This document shows, one piece after another, positions 28,931 through 38,499 of a DNA stretch of 64,000 nt; within the stretch, counting starts at the first letter, position 1; each line of letters begins with the position of its first letter. The notes under the pieces were generated by a model. It made no database searches. It worked only from the letters and a program-made list of their open reading frames with translations, and had not been told where the DNA came from. Source of the stretch: Nitrosomonas sp. Nm132 (GTDB lineage Bacteria; Pseudomonadota; Gammaproteobacteria; Burkholderiales; Nitrosomonadaceae). The DNA is taken from NCBI RefSeq assembly GCF_900100485.1, contig NZ_FNDH01000002.1, positions 1-64,000 of the forward strand, read 5' to 3'. Made by a program: the position numbers and the translations under genes.

Positions 28931-29881
28931 TCATTCGCCTACCCAAATATCCCGCATCATGGCGATACCATGCCCCCCTTGTTCCAGGGCAATAGCTAAA
29001 TCAGCATGAACTAAACCACCTAACGCATAGACTGGCAAAGAGTAATCGCGTACCAGGGAGGAAAACTTTCGCCAGCCTAATACAGGTAATCCTGGATGGC
29101 TTAACGTCGGCAATAGAGGACCTAGTACTACAAAATCCATTCCGATGCTCTCTGCCTGATAAAGCTCCTCGGCATTATGACAAGAAGCACCGCACCAATT
29201 TACATCGGGTCGTTTAGTCAGCGACATGAGCTGCGCAGAAGTTAAATGAACGCCATCTGCGCCCAATTCCCGAGAAAGCGAAATATCGCTATTGATGACC
29301 ACCCTAGCCTGGAATGTATGCGCACGTCTGATAATCTCGCTTGCTAGCCATCGAAACCTATCGTTAGTCATCGACTTCTCGCGAATCTGCAAAAGCTTCA
29401 AGCCCTGCTGAAAAGCATGCTCAAGCTTACATAGCATGGCCTCTTCACCTAGCTCTGATGCGTTAGTAATCGCATACACTGGTGGCAAAGCAAGTCCCCG
29501 TATCACCGGAAGGTTAGCTGGCAACAAAGGTATTACCGATACATTATCGACTGTTTGCCAGGACAACGCCTGATTCTCGCGCCCGAATGGTTGACCATAC
29601 CATTCAACCACACGGTAGAAATGCAGACGAACAGTCGCATGCGTATAAGTAAATACCCGTGTGATCCAGGGGTAAACTTGCTCGACTTGGATACCGAGTT
29701 CTTCTTGTAATTCCCGGGTAATCGCTTGTAAAGCCGATTCGCCCGCTTCAATTTTCCCACCAGGAAATTCCCAATACCCCGCATAAGGTTTTCCTTCTGG
29801 TCTACTTGTAAGCAAAAAACGACCATCTGGTCGAATGATGACCGCAGCCACCACTTCAACAAATGGAATAGATTGAACCAT
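28931..29881 (-). CDS. Nudix hydrolase fused to thiamine-phosphate-synthase-like (TenI) domain
   Basis: 316 residues in two domains. Residues 1-130 are a MutT-type Nudix domain with a complete Nudix box (Gly42 to Ile64: GKIEAGE, RELQEELGI), expected to clean 8-oxo-dGTP. Residues about 138-316 are a ThiE/TenI-type barrel (LLQIREKS, GADGVHLTS, FVVLGPLLPTLSHPG, YALGGL). This fusion is known in beta- and gammaproteobacteria; the role of the second domain is unclear. The start at 29881 is chosen over an upstream ATG at 30013 that would overlap the ATPase gene and add 44 unrelated residues. It follows that ATPase gene by 26 bases. Confidence 0.9.
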   Translation of the reverse strand: MVQSIPFVEVVAAVIIRPDGRFLLTSRPEGKPYAGYWEFPGGKIEAGESALQAITRELQEELGIQVEQVYPWITRVFTYTHATVRLHFYRVVEWYGQPFGRENQALSWQTVDNVSVIPLLPANLPVIRGLALPPVYAITNASELGEEAMLCKLEHAFQQGLKLLQIREKSMTNDRFRWLASEIIRRAHTFQARVVINSDISLSRELGADGVHLTSAQLMSLTKRPDVNWCGASCHNAEELYQAESIGMDFVVLGPLLPTLSHPGLPVLGWRKFSSLVRDYSLPVYALGGLVHADLAIALEQGGHGIAMMRDIWVGE

Positions 29882-29907
29882 AAGATTACTTGTCAACAAA
29901 TTACGAG

Positions 29908-30798
29908 TTATTGCTGGAAGGGTTGCTGACAAAGCAGCTTTTGTTTTCCAGTCCAATCTCGAGCGAATTGCCAAGCTACTCGTCCACTTCGCGAGCCACG
30001 CGCAAGCGCCCATCGCAACGCTTCTTCCCGTATCAGAGCTGTCATTTTCCTGATACTGTAAAAAGCGAGCCAGTAACGGACAATTTCCAAGTATTGCTCT
30101 TGATCAAAAGGATAAAACGATAGCCACAAACCGAAACGTTCTGACAAGGAAATTTTCTCCTCAATAGACTCATTCGGATGGATCTCTCCGTCGACATGGC
30201 GCGCTTCAAGATTGTCCCGCATAAACTCAGGTATCAGATGGCGGCGATTGGAAGTGGCATAAACGAGCACATTATCGGAGGTCGTTGCAATAGAGCCATC
30301 CAAAACGACTTTCAGCGCCTTATAGCCTGGCTCATCGGTTTCAAATGATAAATCATCACAATATAAAATAAAGCGTTCTGGCCGCCGATCAACCCGCTCA
30401 ACGATATCATGCAAATCAATAAGGTTGTGTTTTTCCACTTCGATCAAGCGCAAACCTTTGCTTGCGTATTTGTTTAACAATGCTTTTACCAAAGACGATT
30501 TTCCTGTACCGCGCGCTCCAGTCAGTAGAACATTATTGGCAGGATAACCCAATACGAATTGATGCGTATTTTGATCGATAAGCTGCTTTTGCTCATCAAT
30601 GCCTTGCAGTGCATCAAGTACGATGTTATGTGGATGGGAAACAGATTGAATATAGCCTGCATTGGCGTCTTTGCGCCATCGGAATGCGATCGCGGAATTA
30701 AGATCAGCATCGGCTTGCCTGGCAGGAAGCACATTCTCGATACGAGTAAGCAGCTTATCTAAGCGATCATGGAACAAATCAAGCTCATTCATAATCAA
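29908..30798 (-). CDS. DUF815 family AAA+ ATPase
   Basis: 296 residues with Walker A GARGTGKSS (about 95-103), Walker B ILYCDDLSF, and sensor 1 VYATSNRRHL, the pattern of the DUF815 ATPases. Substrate and role are not known. It starts immediately after the argJ stop codon and is followed by the Nudix-TenI gene, so the three are probably one transcript. ATG codons 1 and 3 are both possible starts. Confidence 0.9.
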   Translation of the reverse strand: MIMNELDLFHDRLDKLLTRIENVLPARQADADLNSAIAFRWRKDANAGYIQSVSHPHNIVLDALQGIDEQKQLIDQNTHQFVLGYPANNVLLTGARGTGKSSLVKALLNKYASKGLRLIEVEKHNLIDLHDIVERVDRRPERFILYCDDLSFETDEPGYKALKVVLDGSIATTSDNVLVYATSNRRHLIPEFMRDNLEARHVDGEIHPNESIEEKISLSERFGLWLSFYPFDQEQYLEIVRYWLAFYSIRKMTALIREEALRWALARGSRSGRVAWQFARDWTGKQKLLCQQPFQQ

Positions 30799-32028
30799 TC
30801 AACTACGATAATCTGCATTGATTTTCACATAGTCGTAAGAAAAATCACATGTCCATATCTTGGTTGTGGCTGCTCCACGATTCAATATCACTCGTACCGT
30901 GATTTCAGATTGCCTCATCACACGCTGACCATCCTGCTCACAGTAGCTTTTTGCTCTGCCGCCCTGCTCTGCAACCAACACTTCATTGAGATAAAGCTGA
31001 ATATCGTTAACATCAAGACCGTCTATGCCGGCATAACCAATAGCAGCAAGGATTCTCCCCAGATTAGGATCAGATGCAAAGAAAGCCGTCTTAACTAATG
31101 GCGAATGAGCAATTGCATAAGCCACCTGAGAACATTCTTCCAGTGTTCTTCCTTTTTCTACCTGCACCGTGATAAATTTGGTTGCGCCTTCACCATCTCG
31201 TACAATCATCTGAGCCAGTTGTATAGCTACTCCCATGATTGCATTCTGCAGCAAGCTAAATTCTGGGTTTTCCCGATCGACAATCTGCGAGTGGTTTGCC
31301 TTGCCAGTTGCTATCAATAGCAAAGCATCGTTAGTAGAGGTATCACCATCTACGGTAATACGGTTGAAGGAATGATCGGCAACATGACGCACCATCTCCT
31401 GTAGTAGCGATTGGGAAATATTGGCATCGGTTGCGATATACCCGAGCATGGTGGCCATATTCGGGTGAATCATACCCGAACCCTTGGCAATGCCGGTTAT
31501 CGTGATCGTGGCACCATTGATCTGAATCTGACTGGAAACCCCTTTAGGAACAATATCGGTCGTCATGATCGCTTGCGCGGCGGCAAACCAATTATCAGAT
31601 TTACGGTTGCTCAATGCTCGCGGCAAGCCCTCAATGATTCTCTCAACCGGTAATCGCTCCATAATCACACCTGTGGAAAACGGCAATACTTGCTGCGGTT
31701 GACAGCCAAGTAACTTAGCCAGGGCTGCACAGGTTGCATGAGCATAGGTGATACCTTCTTCTCCGGTACCGGCGTTGGCATTACCGGTATTAATGATCAA
31801 TGCACGGATTGAGCCGGCAACAGAGAGATGTTCCTTAGCTACTACGACTGGCGCAGCACAAAAGCGGTTCTTTGTAAAAACACCCGCCACTTCCACATTT
31901 CCATCAAGCACCATAACCAAAAGATCTTTACGATCAGGCCGTTTGATCCCTGCTTCAGCTATACCTAGTGATACACCCTGAATCGGTAACAATTGTTGAG
32001 GTAGCAAGGAAGGAATATTAACTGGCAT
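30799..32028 (-). CDS. argJ: bifunctional ornithine acetyltransferase / N-acetylglutamate synthase
   Basis: 409 residues. Recycles the acetyl group in arginine synthesis. The autocleavage and catalytic Thr193 is in [16 protein letters not shown], with TTDIVPKG before it and DGDTSTNDA after it. It is first in argJ-ATPase-Nudix/TenI on the minus strand. The C-terminus extends beyond the usual end by only a few residues. Confidence 0.96.
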   Translation of the reverse strand: MPVNIPSLLPQQLLPIQGVSLGIAEAGIKRPDRKDLLVMVLDGNVEVAGVFTKNRFCAAPVVVAKEHLSVAGSIRALIINTGNANAGTGEEGITYAHATCAALAKLLGCQPQQVLPFSTGVIMERLPVERIIEGLPRALSNRKSDNWFAAAQAIMTTDIVPKGVSSQIQINGATITITGIAKGSGMIHPNMATMLGYIATDANISQSLLQEMVRHVADHSFNRITVDGDTSTNDALLLIATGKANHSQIVDRENPEFSLLQNAIMGVAIQLAQMIVRDGEGATKFITVQVEKGRTLEECSQVAYAIAHSPLVKTAFFASDPNLGRILAAIGYAGIDGLDVNDIQLYLNEVLVAEQGGRAKSYCEQDGQRVMRQSEITVRVILNRGAATTKIWTCDFSYDYVKINADYRS

Positions 32029-32167
32029 ACAATAAAATGATTAAAAAAACGTATTATCGTAACGTATCTTGAACTGGAAGTTACAACAATCTGAAATCGG
32101 CCTATTTGGCACCTCATGCTATGCCCGGTAAAATTAAATAAAATTTTTCTTACACAAAAGGAGAAGT

Positions 32168-32395
32168 ATGAATTTTGACAAGGAACTCGATGTTCGTGGA
32201 CTCGTCTGTCCATTACCTATACTACGCACTAAAAAATCTCTGGCAGAGATGGCCCATGGACAAATACTGAAAATTGTCGCCACCGATCCTGCTTCTGTCA
32301 TTGATTTTCAGGTCTTTGCCGAACAAACGGGCAATCAGCTATTATCGTTAGCTGAAACGACTGGCGAATTTTTATTTTACTTAAAAAAGAAATGA
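32168..32395 (+). CDS. TusA-family sulfurtransferase
   Basis: 75 residues with the family signature LDVRGLVCPLPIL, Cys14 being the persulfide carrier. Members relay sulfur for tRNA thiolation, molybdenum cofactor or sulfur oxidation. There is a good ribosome binding site (AAGGAGAAG) and no partner nearby, so the sulfur acceptor is not known. Confidence 0.92.
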   Translation: MNFDKELDVRGLVCPLPILRTKKSLAEMAHGQILKIVATDPASVIDFQVFAEQTGNQLLSLAETTGEFLFYLKKK

Positions 32396-32817
32396 GGCTT
32401 TTCATCAGACAAATGAAATGATCTCTGAAAAAATAATGATCAGCAATGCTAATAGCTGAAGAAAATGAGCAACATAACATCGCGCCAGTAAAATACTGCG
32501 GAACCCAATGGAAGCATCAAAAAAGAAGCTTGCAAATTCATGCGACAAGTATGCCAAACTAAAACAGAACACTTAATGAGCAGAGGACCCGCAAATAACT
32601 GCCGTTCCAGCTCCTGCATGGCAATTGAGTCCACCTGAAAAAGTAACGAGCAATTACTTCGATAAATCACGCAAATTATCCAAAAATTATTTGACTTAAA
32701 AGACGGTATCTACAGTCTCAGAAAACCTGCCCACTCTCCGTTCAAATTGACGCCAGAATTTCATTAGCATTGATCAATATTTGCTCACAAGCCTCAAGTC
32801 CCCTTCCGCAGCTCCAT
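32396..32817. other. intergenic, nothing recognised
   Basis: About 420 bases between the TusA-like gene and the convergent pmbA. Short frames exist on the minus strand but none has a recognisable product or a convincing ribosome binding site. No strong terminator was seen. Confidence 0.4.
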
Positions 32818-34176
32818 TTAATGCCCAGCAACCGTCATACGCTCTATCAGCAGCGACCCGCACTGCTTAGAGCCACGCACAATCCTATCACTACCCACCC
32901 CCACTATTCCACGTAGCATTTCCTTTAAATTGCCAGCGATAGTAATTTCCTCGACTGGATAACATAACTCGCCATTTTCCACCCAGAAACCGGTAGCACC
33001 TCGTGAATAATCTCCCGTTACTCCATTCACACCATGGCCGAGTAATTCCGTTACGAGCAAACCTTTGTCCATTTTCTTGAGCAAATCGAGAAACGGTAGC
33101 GGTGTGGCGTTTTCCAGAACCAGATTATGATTGCCTCCCGCATTGCCGGTCGTACGCAAACCAAGCTTGCGCGCAGAATAGCTACCGAGAAAATACCCTT
33201 GTACGATCCCGTTCTCAACGACACTTCGCTCATGAGTGGCGACCCCTTCATCATCAAATGCACAGCTTGCCAACCCCTTTCTGATATGGGGCAATTCACG
33301 TATTTGAATATCTGGAGAGAATACCTGTTTTCCCATGCTGTCCAGCAAGAATGATGACTTACGATAAAGACTCGCACCGCTTACAGCTTGAGTAAAATGC
33401 CCAATCAGGCTGGAAGCAATCGGGGCTTCAAATAACACTGGCACTTCACATGTGGCAATCTTTTTTGCGCCCAGGCGGGCGATACTACGCATCCCTGCTT
33501 TTTTACCCACATCATTGATAGATTCCAGGTCAGTTGCGTCACGTGCCACGCTATACCAATAATCACGCTGCATATTATCATGTTCTGTTGCAATGACCGC
33601 ACAGCTAATACTGTGTCGCGAAAGAGGATATCCCCCTGCAAATCCATGACTATTCGCGTATACGAACCGGGAAGTATTGATTGAAATAGTCGCTCCTTCC
33701 GAGTTAGTAATGCGCTTGTCAGATGCAAGCGCCGCTGCTTCACAACCCTGTGCAAGTTCAATTGCCTGTTCAACTGACAATTCCCATGGATGATACAAGC
33801 CAAGATCAGGAAATGAGGTTGCTAACAACTCCGCATCAGCCAGTCCCGCACAATCATCTGCAGCTGTGTGCCGGGCAATGGAAAGTGCAGCTGCAACTGT
33901 ATCGCCGATGGCTTGTGGAGAAAAATCTGAGGTACTTGCATGACCGCGTTTCTGGCCAATATACACTGTCACAGACAAGCCTTTGTCGCGGGCGTGCTCA
34001 ATGGTTTCCACCGCACCTTGCCGGACTGTGACATTTAATCCACAGCCATCAGATACATTGGCTTCACATGCACTTGCCCCCCCTTTCCTGGCATGACCCA
34101 GAATATCGCGCGCAATCTGCTGAAGTACTTCAAAGGGATAAGAAAAATGTTGAGATGACGAAATATCGTTATTCAT
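32818..34176 (-). CDS. pmbA: metalloprotease-related protein PmbA/TldE
   Basis: 452 residues of the TldD/PmbA family, with the glycine-rich C-terminal half (HGVNGVTGDYSRGATGFWVENG) and GIVGVGSD typical of TldE. TldE pairs with TldD to form a protease acting on microcin precursors and unfolded peptides; TldE itself lacks the zinc site. tldD is not in the window. It diverges from the yjgA gene. Confidence 0.94.
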   Translation of the reverse strand: MNNDISSSQHFSYPFEVLQQIARDILGHARKGGASACEANVSDGCGLNVTVRQGAVETIEHARDKGLSVTVYIGQKRGHASTSDFSPQAIGDTVAAALSIARHTAADDCAGLADAELLATSFPDLGLYHPWELSVEQAIELAQGCEAAALASDKRITNSEGATISINTSRFVYANSHGFAGGYPLSRHSISCAVIATEHDNMQRDYWYSVARDATDLESINDVGKKAGMRSIARLGAKKIATCEVPVLFEAPIASSLIGHFTQAVSGASLYRKSSFLLDSMGKQVFSPDIQIRELPHIRKGLASCAFDDEGVATHERSVVENGIVQGYFLGSYSARKLGLRTTGNAGGNHNLVLENATPLPFLDLLKKMDKGLLVTELLGHGVNGVTGDYSRGATGFWVENGELCYPVEEITIAGNLKEMLRGIVGVGSDRIVRGSKQCGSLLIERMTVAGH

Positions 34177-34303
34177 ATAATTGGTTTTATGAAAATCAAC
34201 TTACGATGAAGTCAATATGATCATTTTAAGGGAAATTTAATCAGCTTAGCTCTCAAAGAGCGTTATGATAGCAGCTTATCGTTATCGCATTACATAGCTA
34301 GCT

Positions 34304-34828
34304 ATGCAAAATGACCTAAAAAATGATTCCGGGCAGGAATCACCACCCAGCAAGACACGCCGCAAACACGCCATGCATGCATTGCAGGATATCGGGGAAC
34401 AATTGGTTGCGCTTGATCCCAAACAGATAGCTGAGTTTGATTTACCAGAAACACTCATGGACGCTATCCTTGAGGCCCAACGTATAACTAAGCATGAAGC
34501 ACGTCGTCGCCAATTACAATACATTGGCAAGCTGATGCGGGAAATCGATGCAACCCCTATTCAGGAGAAAATCAATACCTGGCAAGGCACGAACCTACAC
34601 CATACAGCATGGTTGCATCAACTGGAGCGCTGGCGCGAGCGTCTCCTAACGGATGAAACAGCTTTTACTGAATTTGGACAGCAATACCCCCACGCTGATT
34701 TGCAACGCTTACGAACACTGGTACGCAATACCAACAAAGAAAAGCTCGCAGGAAAACCCCCTAAGAGTTTCCGGGCTTTATTCCATGAATTACGCGTAAT
34801 CGTTCCTGAACAAGCAGCTTCAAACTAA
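34304..34828 (+). CDS. yjgA: ribosome-associated protein YjgA/DarP (DUF615)
   Basis: 174 residues, highly charged and helical, matching DUF615 (SKTRRKHAMHALQDIGEQLV, ALDPKQIAEFDLPE, EARRRQLQYIGKLMR). DarP helps late 50S subunit assembly. Divergent from pmbA, a conserved arrangement. A palindromic element starts 14 bases after its stop codon. Confidence 0.93.
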   Translation: MQNDLKNDSGQESPPSKTRRKHAMHALQDIGEQLVALDPKQIAEFDLPETLMDAILEAQRITKHEARRRQLQYIGKLMREIDATPIQEKINTWQGTNLHHTAWLHQLERWRERLLTDETAFTEFGQQYPHADLQRLRTLVRNTNKEKLAGKPPKSFRALFHELRVIVPEQAASN

Positions 34829-34842
34829 TGTCAGGCGCCAAA

Positions 34843-35004
34843 CCCGAATATTTCATAAATTGGCACGTGCCCTCACTTGCCTTTTGATCAATAAGAAAGA
34901 TTTTGCTCAGTCGGGTGTATGAGTCACTACACCCCTCTTTCTCAAAACTTCCCTATTAATCAAAATCCTGCGTGATCATCACGCGAATTTATGAAATATT
35001 CTGG
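34843..35004 (-). mobile_element. 162-bp palindromic MITE-like element, copy 2
   Basis: Same inverted orientation as copy 1. It starts CCCGAATATTTCATAAATT and its right end is slightly degraded (CTGG instead of CGGG) followed by CTAA. It lies between the 3' ends of yjgA and the membrane hydrolase gene and could serve as a bidirectional hairpin. Confidence 0.9.
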
Positions 35005-35046
35005 CTAACTGGGAATAACCGCAAATTAGGCGGGATAGGGATATTA

Positions 35047-36063
35047 TTAATCGATAGATTGACCCATTAAGTAAGCTAGAAATTTTTGACGTGTTTCTTT
35101 GGAAGCATCTCTAAATAATCGATATAACGCATGTTGACTGGGGTCTTGCAGATTCATCTCTATCCCCCATAACGGCGCGATAGTCGTAGGCAAATTCGAG
35201 TAACGCACGTCAATCAATAGATCAGGGTGTTCAGGCTGAATAGCGACAAAACCACCAGAGAAAATAGTGAAACGAGAAATATCCTTCGCTAATACTGAAT
35301 CCTTGGGGAATTGATCAAGGTGCTGATCGGCCATGAATTTTTTGATGGATTCCCCCGGATAGATACGGGGTTCTGAAAACAGGCCAACACGAATCGCATC
35401 TACATAGAATTTTCCCTCTGTTTCATAAACCGAACGCCACAACACCAAATTGGCCAACGTGGGTTTTACCAGCAATTGTTCAGTGACATGCCCCCTGGAA
35501 TCGGCTAAAGCCGCGGCTGTTGCTTCTGCGCGCTGTAACTGCACCCAACCAAACACAAGATAAATTCCCGCGATAGTCAGGCCAGCCCTCGCAGCAAATA
35601 CAGCATTCTTCTTGTAGGCATAGACGACTGTTATCAACAGTATCAAGGTAAAAATGGGATCAATGACAGAAATGATATTGAACGCAACACGGGCTTCGCT
35701 AACTGGCCAGAATAAATGAGTGCCATAGCTGGTCAATGCATCCAGCGCGCCACTTAAGCAATAGCCCAAGAAACAAAACAGGTATAGACGTGTAAAAGAC
35801 AGCCGCCTCCGAAGAAATAGCCAGAGAATAAGTGCTGCAATGAATCCACCAAACGGAACAAAGAAGATGGAGTGCGTGAAATGGCGATGAAATTCAACTG
35901 TTAATAAGGGATCATTGGATGATTGAATCAGAATATCCGCATCCGCAAGTAACCCCGCAAAGAATCCAACTCCTGTCGCTATACGTATTTCATTTCTCTG
36001 AGTACCTGCCTGTGCCAGACTAGCTCCCAACAATCCTTGAGTAAGTAAGTCCATGTTTAACAA
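35047..36063 (-). CDS. inner-membrane metal-dependent hydrolase, YdjM family
   Basis: 338 residues. The N-terminal half is a DUF457/YdjM membrane domain with conserved residues LLADADIL and HRHFTHSIF (HxxxTH metal motif, around residues 55-65), then helices FGGFIAALILWLF, LYLFCFLGYCLSGALDAL and others. A soluble C-terminal part of about 150 residues follows. Family members are called metal-dependent hydrolases, but no substrate is proven. ATG codons 1 and 4 are both possible starts. Confidence 0.85.
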   Translation of the reverse strand: MLNMDLLTQGLLGASLAQAGTQRNEIRIATGVGFFAGLLADADILIQSSNDPLLTVEFHRHFTHSIFFVPFGGFIAALILWLFLRRRLSFTRLYLFCFLGYCLSGALDALTSYGTHLFWPVSEARVAFNIISVIDPIFTLILLITVVYAYKKNAVFAARAGLTIAGIYLVFGWVQLQRAEATAAALADSRGHVTEQLLVKPTLANLVLWRSVYETEGKFYVDAIRVGLFSEPRIYPGESIKKFMADQHLDQFPKDSVLAKDISRFTIFSGGFVAIQPEHPDLLIDVRYSNLPTTIAPLWGIEMNLQDPSQHALYRLFRDASKETRQKFLAYLMGQSID

Positions 36064-36216
36064 CCAATTATAAAGAAAGATGGATGACTAGTTTATCTCG
36101 TTTGATTAATAGATGGCTTCTTTATGAGCCATAACTAAAATCCGTTGAGCTAAATATGGAATCTCGATACCACACCTGAGATTCCGTCAGAATTTTTTAG
36201 AATTACACCATTTAAA

Positions 36217-36378
36217 CCCGAATATTTCATAAATTCGCGTGATGATCACGCAGGATTTTGATTAATAGGGAAGTTTTGAGAAAGAGGGGTGTAGTGATTC
36301 ATACACCCGACTGAGCAAAATCTTTCTTATTAATCAAAAGACAAGTGAGGGCACGTGCCAATTTATGAAATATTCGGG
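36217..36378 (+). mobile_element. 162-bp palindromic MITE-like element, copy 3
   Basis: Majority orientation. Left end CCCGAATATTTCATAAATT, then the CGCGTGATGATCACGC block, central GGGTGTA/TACACCC hairpin, the GGCACGTGCC block and the inverted right end. Flanks are TAAA and TTAA. About 150 bases upstream of the membrane hydrolase gene. Confidence 0.92.
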
Positions 36379-36663
36379 TTAAACGCACTCACCTCGAATC
36401 CCAACGACAAATACTCGAATTGCATAAGCTGCTGGTTTATAATCTCTGGGTAATCAATATCAATCTAGCTAAATTATGTTTGCACTCAGCTTTCTAAGAA
36501 ATCAATGAGCTTTGATATATTTAGCTCAAGCAGAAGAAAAAACATAAAAAAAGCCAGCACACTCTTTACGAAGAAGATGACGCTCCAATCTACTGGGACT
36601 CCTCTCTTCGTGGAAAATAGTTTACATGATCGATTATACAAAATATATCAGCTCAGCAATTAA
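36379..36663. other. intergenic between two palindromic elements
   Basis: About 285 bases separating copies 3 and 4, with no recognisable gene or RNA. Confidence 0.4.
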
Positions 36664-36825
36664 CCCGAATATTTCATAAATTCGCGTGATGATCACGCAG
36701 GATTTTGATTGATAGGGAAGTTTTGAGAAGGAGTGATGTAGTGATTCATACACCCGACTGAGCAAAATCTTTCTTATTAATCAAAAGACAAGTGAGGGCA
36801 CGTGCCAATTTATGAAATATCCGGG
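36664..36825 (+). mobile_element. 162-bp palindromic MITE-like element, copy 4
   Basis: Majority orientation, flanked on both sides by TTAA. It differs from copy 3 at only a few positions (for example ATATCCGGG at the right end). It lies about 250 bases upstream of the unknown gene at 37076. Confidence 0.92.
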
Positions 36826-37075
36826 TTAAATCCTACGCGACCCAATCAAGCATAAACCGCCATGCTTATTATAAAATAGGAAATAAAATAACAGTTAAAC
36901 AATGATTTATGACAACAATAAATCAAGCCGTTTAATCGCTGGTAATCATGTAACGCCACCCAACGCAACCATTGGATCATGTAACAGGCTTTTCGAATTA
37001 CTTTCTAAAGATTAAAGATGCGTCGTAACTATGCTATGCGTGATCAAATGATGCACACCCTCATTAGGAAACAAG

Positions 37076-37531
37076 ATGATAGAGTTGAACAAACTTCATA
37101 CCGATTTACATACTTTTAGCCTCGAAATAGTAGCGGAAAGTGTCCGTAATCTCGATTTACTGCAAGACGCCCAACCCACACAATCACAATTAAACAGACT
37201 TATAGCACAAATGACAGCAGATGCGGCCTTTGCTAGTAAATCAATAGTCGCCATTCAGAATCTAAATATTCCGATTGATATAGATGGCTCCATTTCTGAG
37301 AGGCTACAAAAAGCGCAAAACAATACTAATAAATTATGTGACAGGCTAGGTTTCATGTGTAGAGCACGCGAAGGAGTTGGAAGACTCACAAGAAGTGGCA
37401 TTGAATACACTTTTACTGAAGCCATCGCGACCGCAGATAACCTGCATGACATTCTCGGAATATTACGCACAGTCGTTAGTAAACCTATACAGTCCACTGA
37501 AGAGTTGATCTCCAAATTTTTTGTAGCTTGA
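37076..37531 (+). CDS. hypothetical protein between palindromic elements
   Basis: 151 residues, not recognised. It is predicted mostly helical, with no signal peptide or membrane segment, two cysteines about seven residues apart (CDRLGFMC), and a Ser/Thr-rich C-terminal third. A ribosome binding site (AGGAAAC) precedes the ATG. It is flanked by palindromic elements 250 bases upstream and 120 bases downstream, which suggests an accessory gene. Codon use looks ordinary. Confidence 0.6.
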   Translation: MIELNKLHTDLHTFSLEIVAESVRNLDLLQDAQPTQSQLNRLIAQMTADAAFASKSIVAIQNLNIPIDIDGSISERLQKAQNNTNKLCDRLGFMCRAREGVGRLTRSGIEYTFTEAIATADNLHDILGILRTVVSKPIQSTEELISKFFVA

Positions 37532-37653
37532 TAATTATCAAAAAAATCAAATCGTTTTCGCCCTATGCTACCGAATAAATATTTGGTAGCACTAAAGGTA
37601 AGCAAATGAGATCAACCGAAATCCAATGGTAATAGTCAAGCTGAGTGTATTAA

Positions 37654-37816
37654 CCCGAATATTTCATAAATTCACGTGATCATCACGCAGAATTTTGATT
37701 AATAGGGAAGTTTTGAGAAGGAGGGGTGTAGTGACTCATACACCCGACTGAGCAAAATCTTTCTTATTAATCAAAAAAACAAGTGAGGACACGTGCCAAT
37801 TTATGAAATATTCGGG
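37654..37816 (+). mobile_element. 163-bp palindromic MITE-like element, copy 5
   Basis: Majority orientation, flanked by TTAA on both sides, with one extra A in an internal A-run compared with the 162-bp copies. An open frame begins inside its right end (see 37817-37975). Confidence 0.92.
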
Positions 37817-37975
37817 TTAATCGTCCAGGTGCGTGAAGCTACTGCTAAGCAAGAATTACTCGTGAGGATGGGAATATCGGAAGTTGCGGTGATCTGCAGT
37901 ACGATTACAGCAAAAGCTGTCACAAGAACACTCGGCCCCTCCCAGATACCACTACTTAGATTATATCGCCGTTGA
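37817..37975 (+). pseudogene. possible gene fragment downstream of copy 5
   Basis: An open frame that starts at a GTG within the palindromic element continues as VREATAKQELLVRMG then AVICSTITAKAV and ends RLYRR. The composition looks like real coding sequence rather than chance, but I do not recognise the protein. It may be the C-terminal remainder of a truncated gene. The next 85 bases up to glcG hold nothing recognisable. Confidence 0.3.
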
Positions 37976-38060
37976 TAGTTGCAGGCCCTGATATTAGCGC
38001 CTTTGACTGGTTGGCACCTCTACAATCACGGCGCTCTTCCCTTCCATTAAAAATTACGGG

Positions 38061-38477
38061 CTAAAGAGAATCTGGATTAAGTGCATTGACCCCCGCTTGC
38101 GCAATTTGTGCATCTTGATAAGACCTTACGCCACTCACACCGATCGCGCCCACAAATTGATTTCCCAATACAATAGGCAACCCACCTTCAATGGGGATTG
38201 CTCCAGGCAAACTTAAGTAACGTACATGCCCTTGACTAACTTGTTCCTCCAATATTTTAGTCGGTCGCCGAAAGGCAATGGCTGATCTGGCTTTTTGTAT
38301 GGCAACCTCAACACTGCCATATTGCGTGTTATCCAGCCGCATAAAGTAAAGTAAATGCCCCCCTTCATCTACAATAACAATCACTACCGACCAATTATTG
38401 CGCTTCGCCTCTGCTTCTGCAGCAGCAGCGATCTCTTTGGCATCATCAAGTGTCAGAAAAAGTTTGCTGTTTACCAT
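38061..38477 (-). CDS. GlcG/HbpS family haem-binding-like protein
   Basis: 138 residues with the family pattern: LTLDDAKEIAAAAEAEA, VVIVIVDEGGHLLYFMRLD, GGLPIVLGNQFVGAIGVSG and a C-terminal AQAGVNAL. GlcG/HbpS proteins bind haem or cobalamin or act on small molecules; the ligand cannot be told. It follows cysE by 22 bases on the minus strand. Confidence 0.88.
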   Translation of the reverse strand: MVNSKLFLTLDDAKEIAAAAEAEAKRNNWSVVIVIVDEGGHLLYFMRLDNTQYGSVEVAIQKARSAIAFRRPTKILEEQVSQGHVRYLSLPGAIPIEGGLPIVLGNQFVGAIGVSGVRSYQDAQIAQAGVNALNPDSL

Positions 38478-38499
38478 GGCTGTTCCTCAAATATAGTCC

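Noticed and set aside
29882-30013. 44-codon N-terminal extension of the Nudix-TenI gene
   Set aside because: It would overlap the ATPase gene and does not resemble the family; the product starting at 29881 matches the normal domain start.
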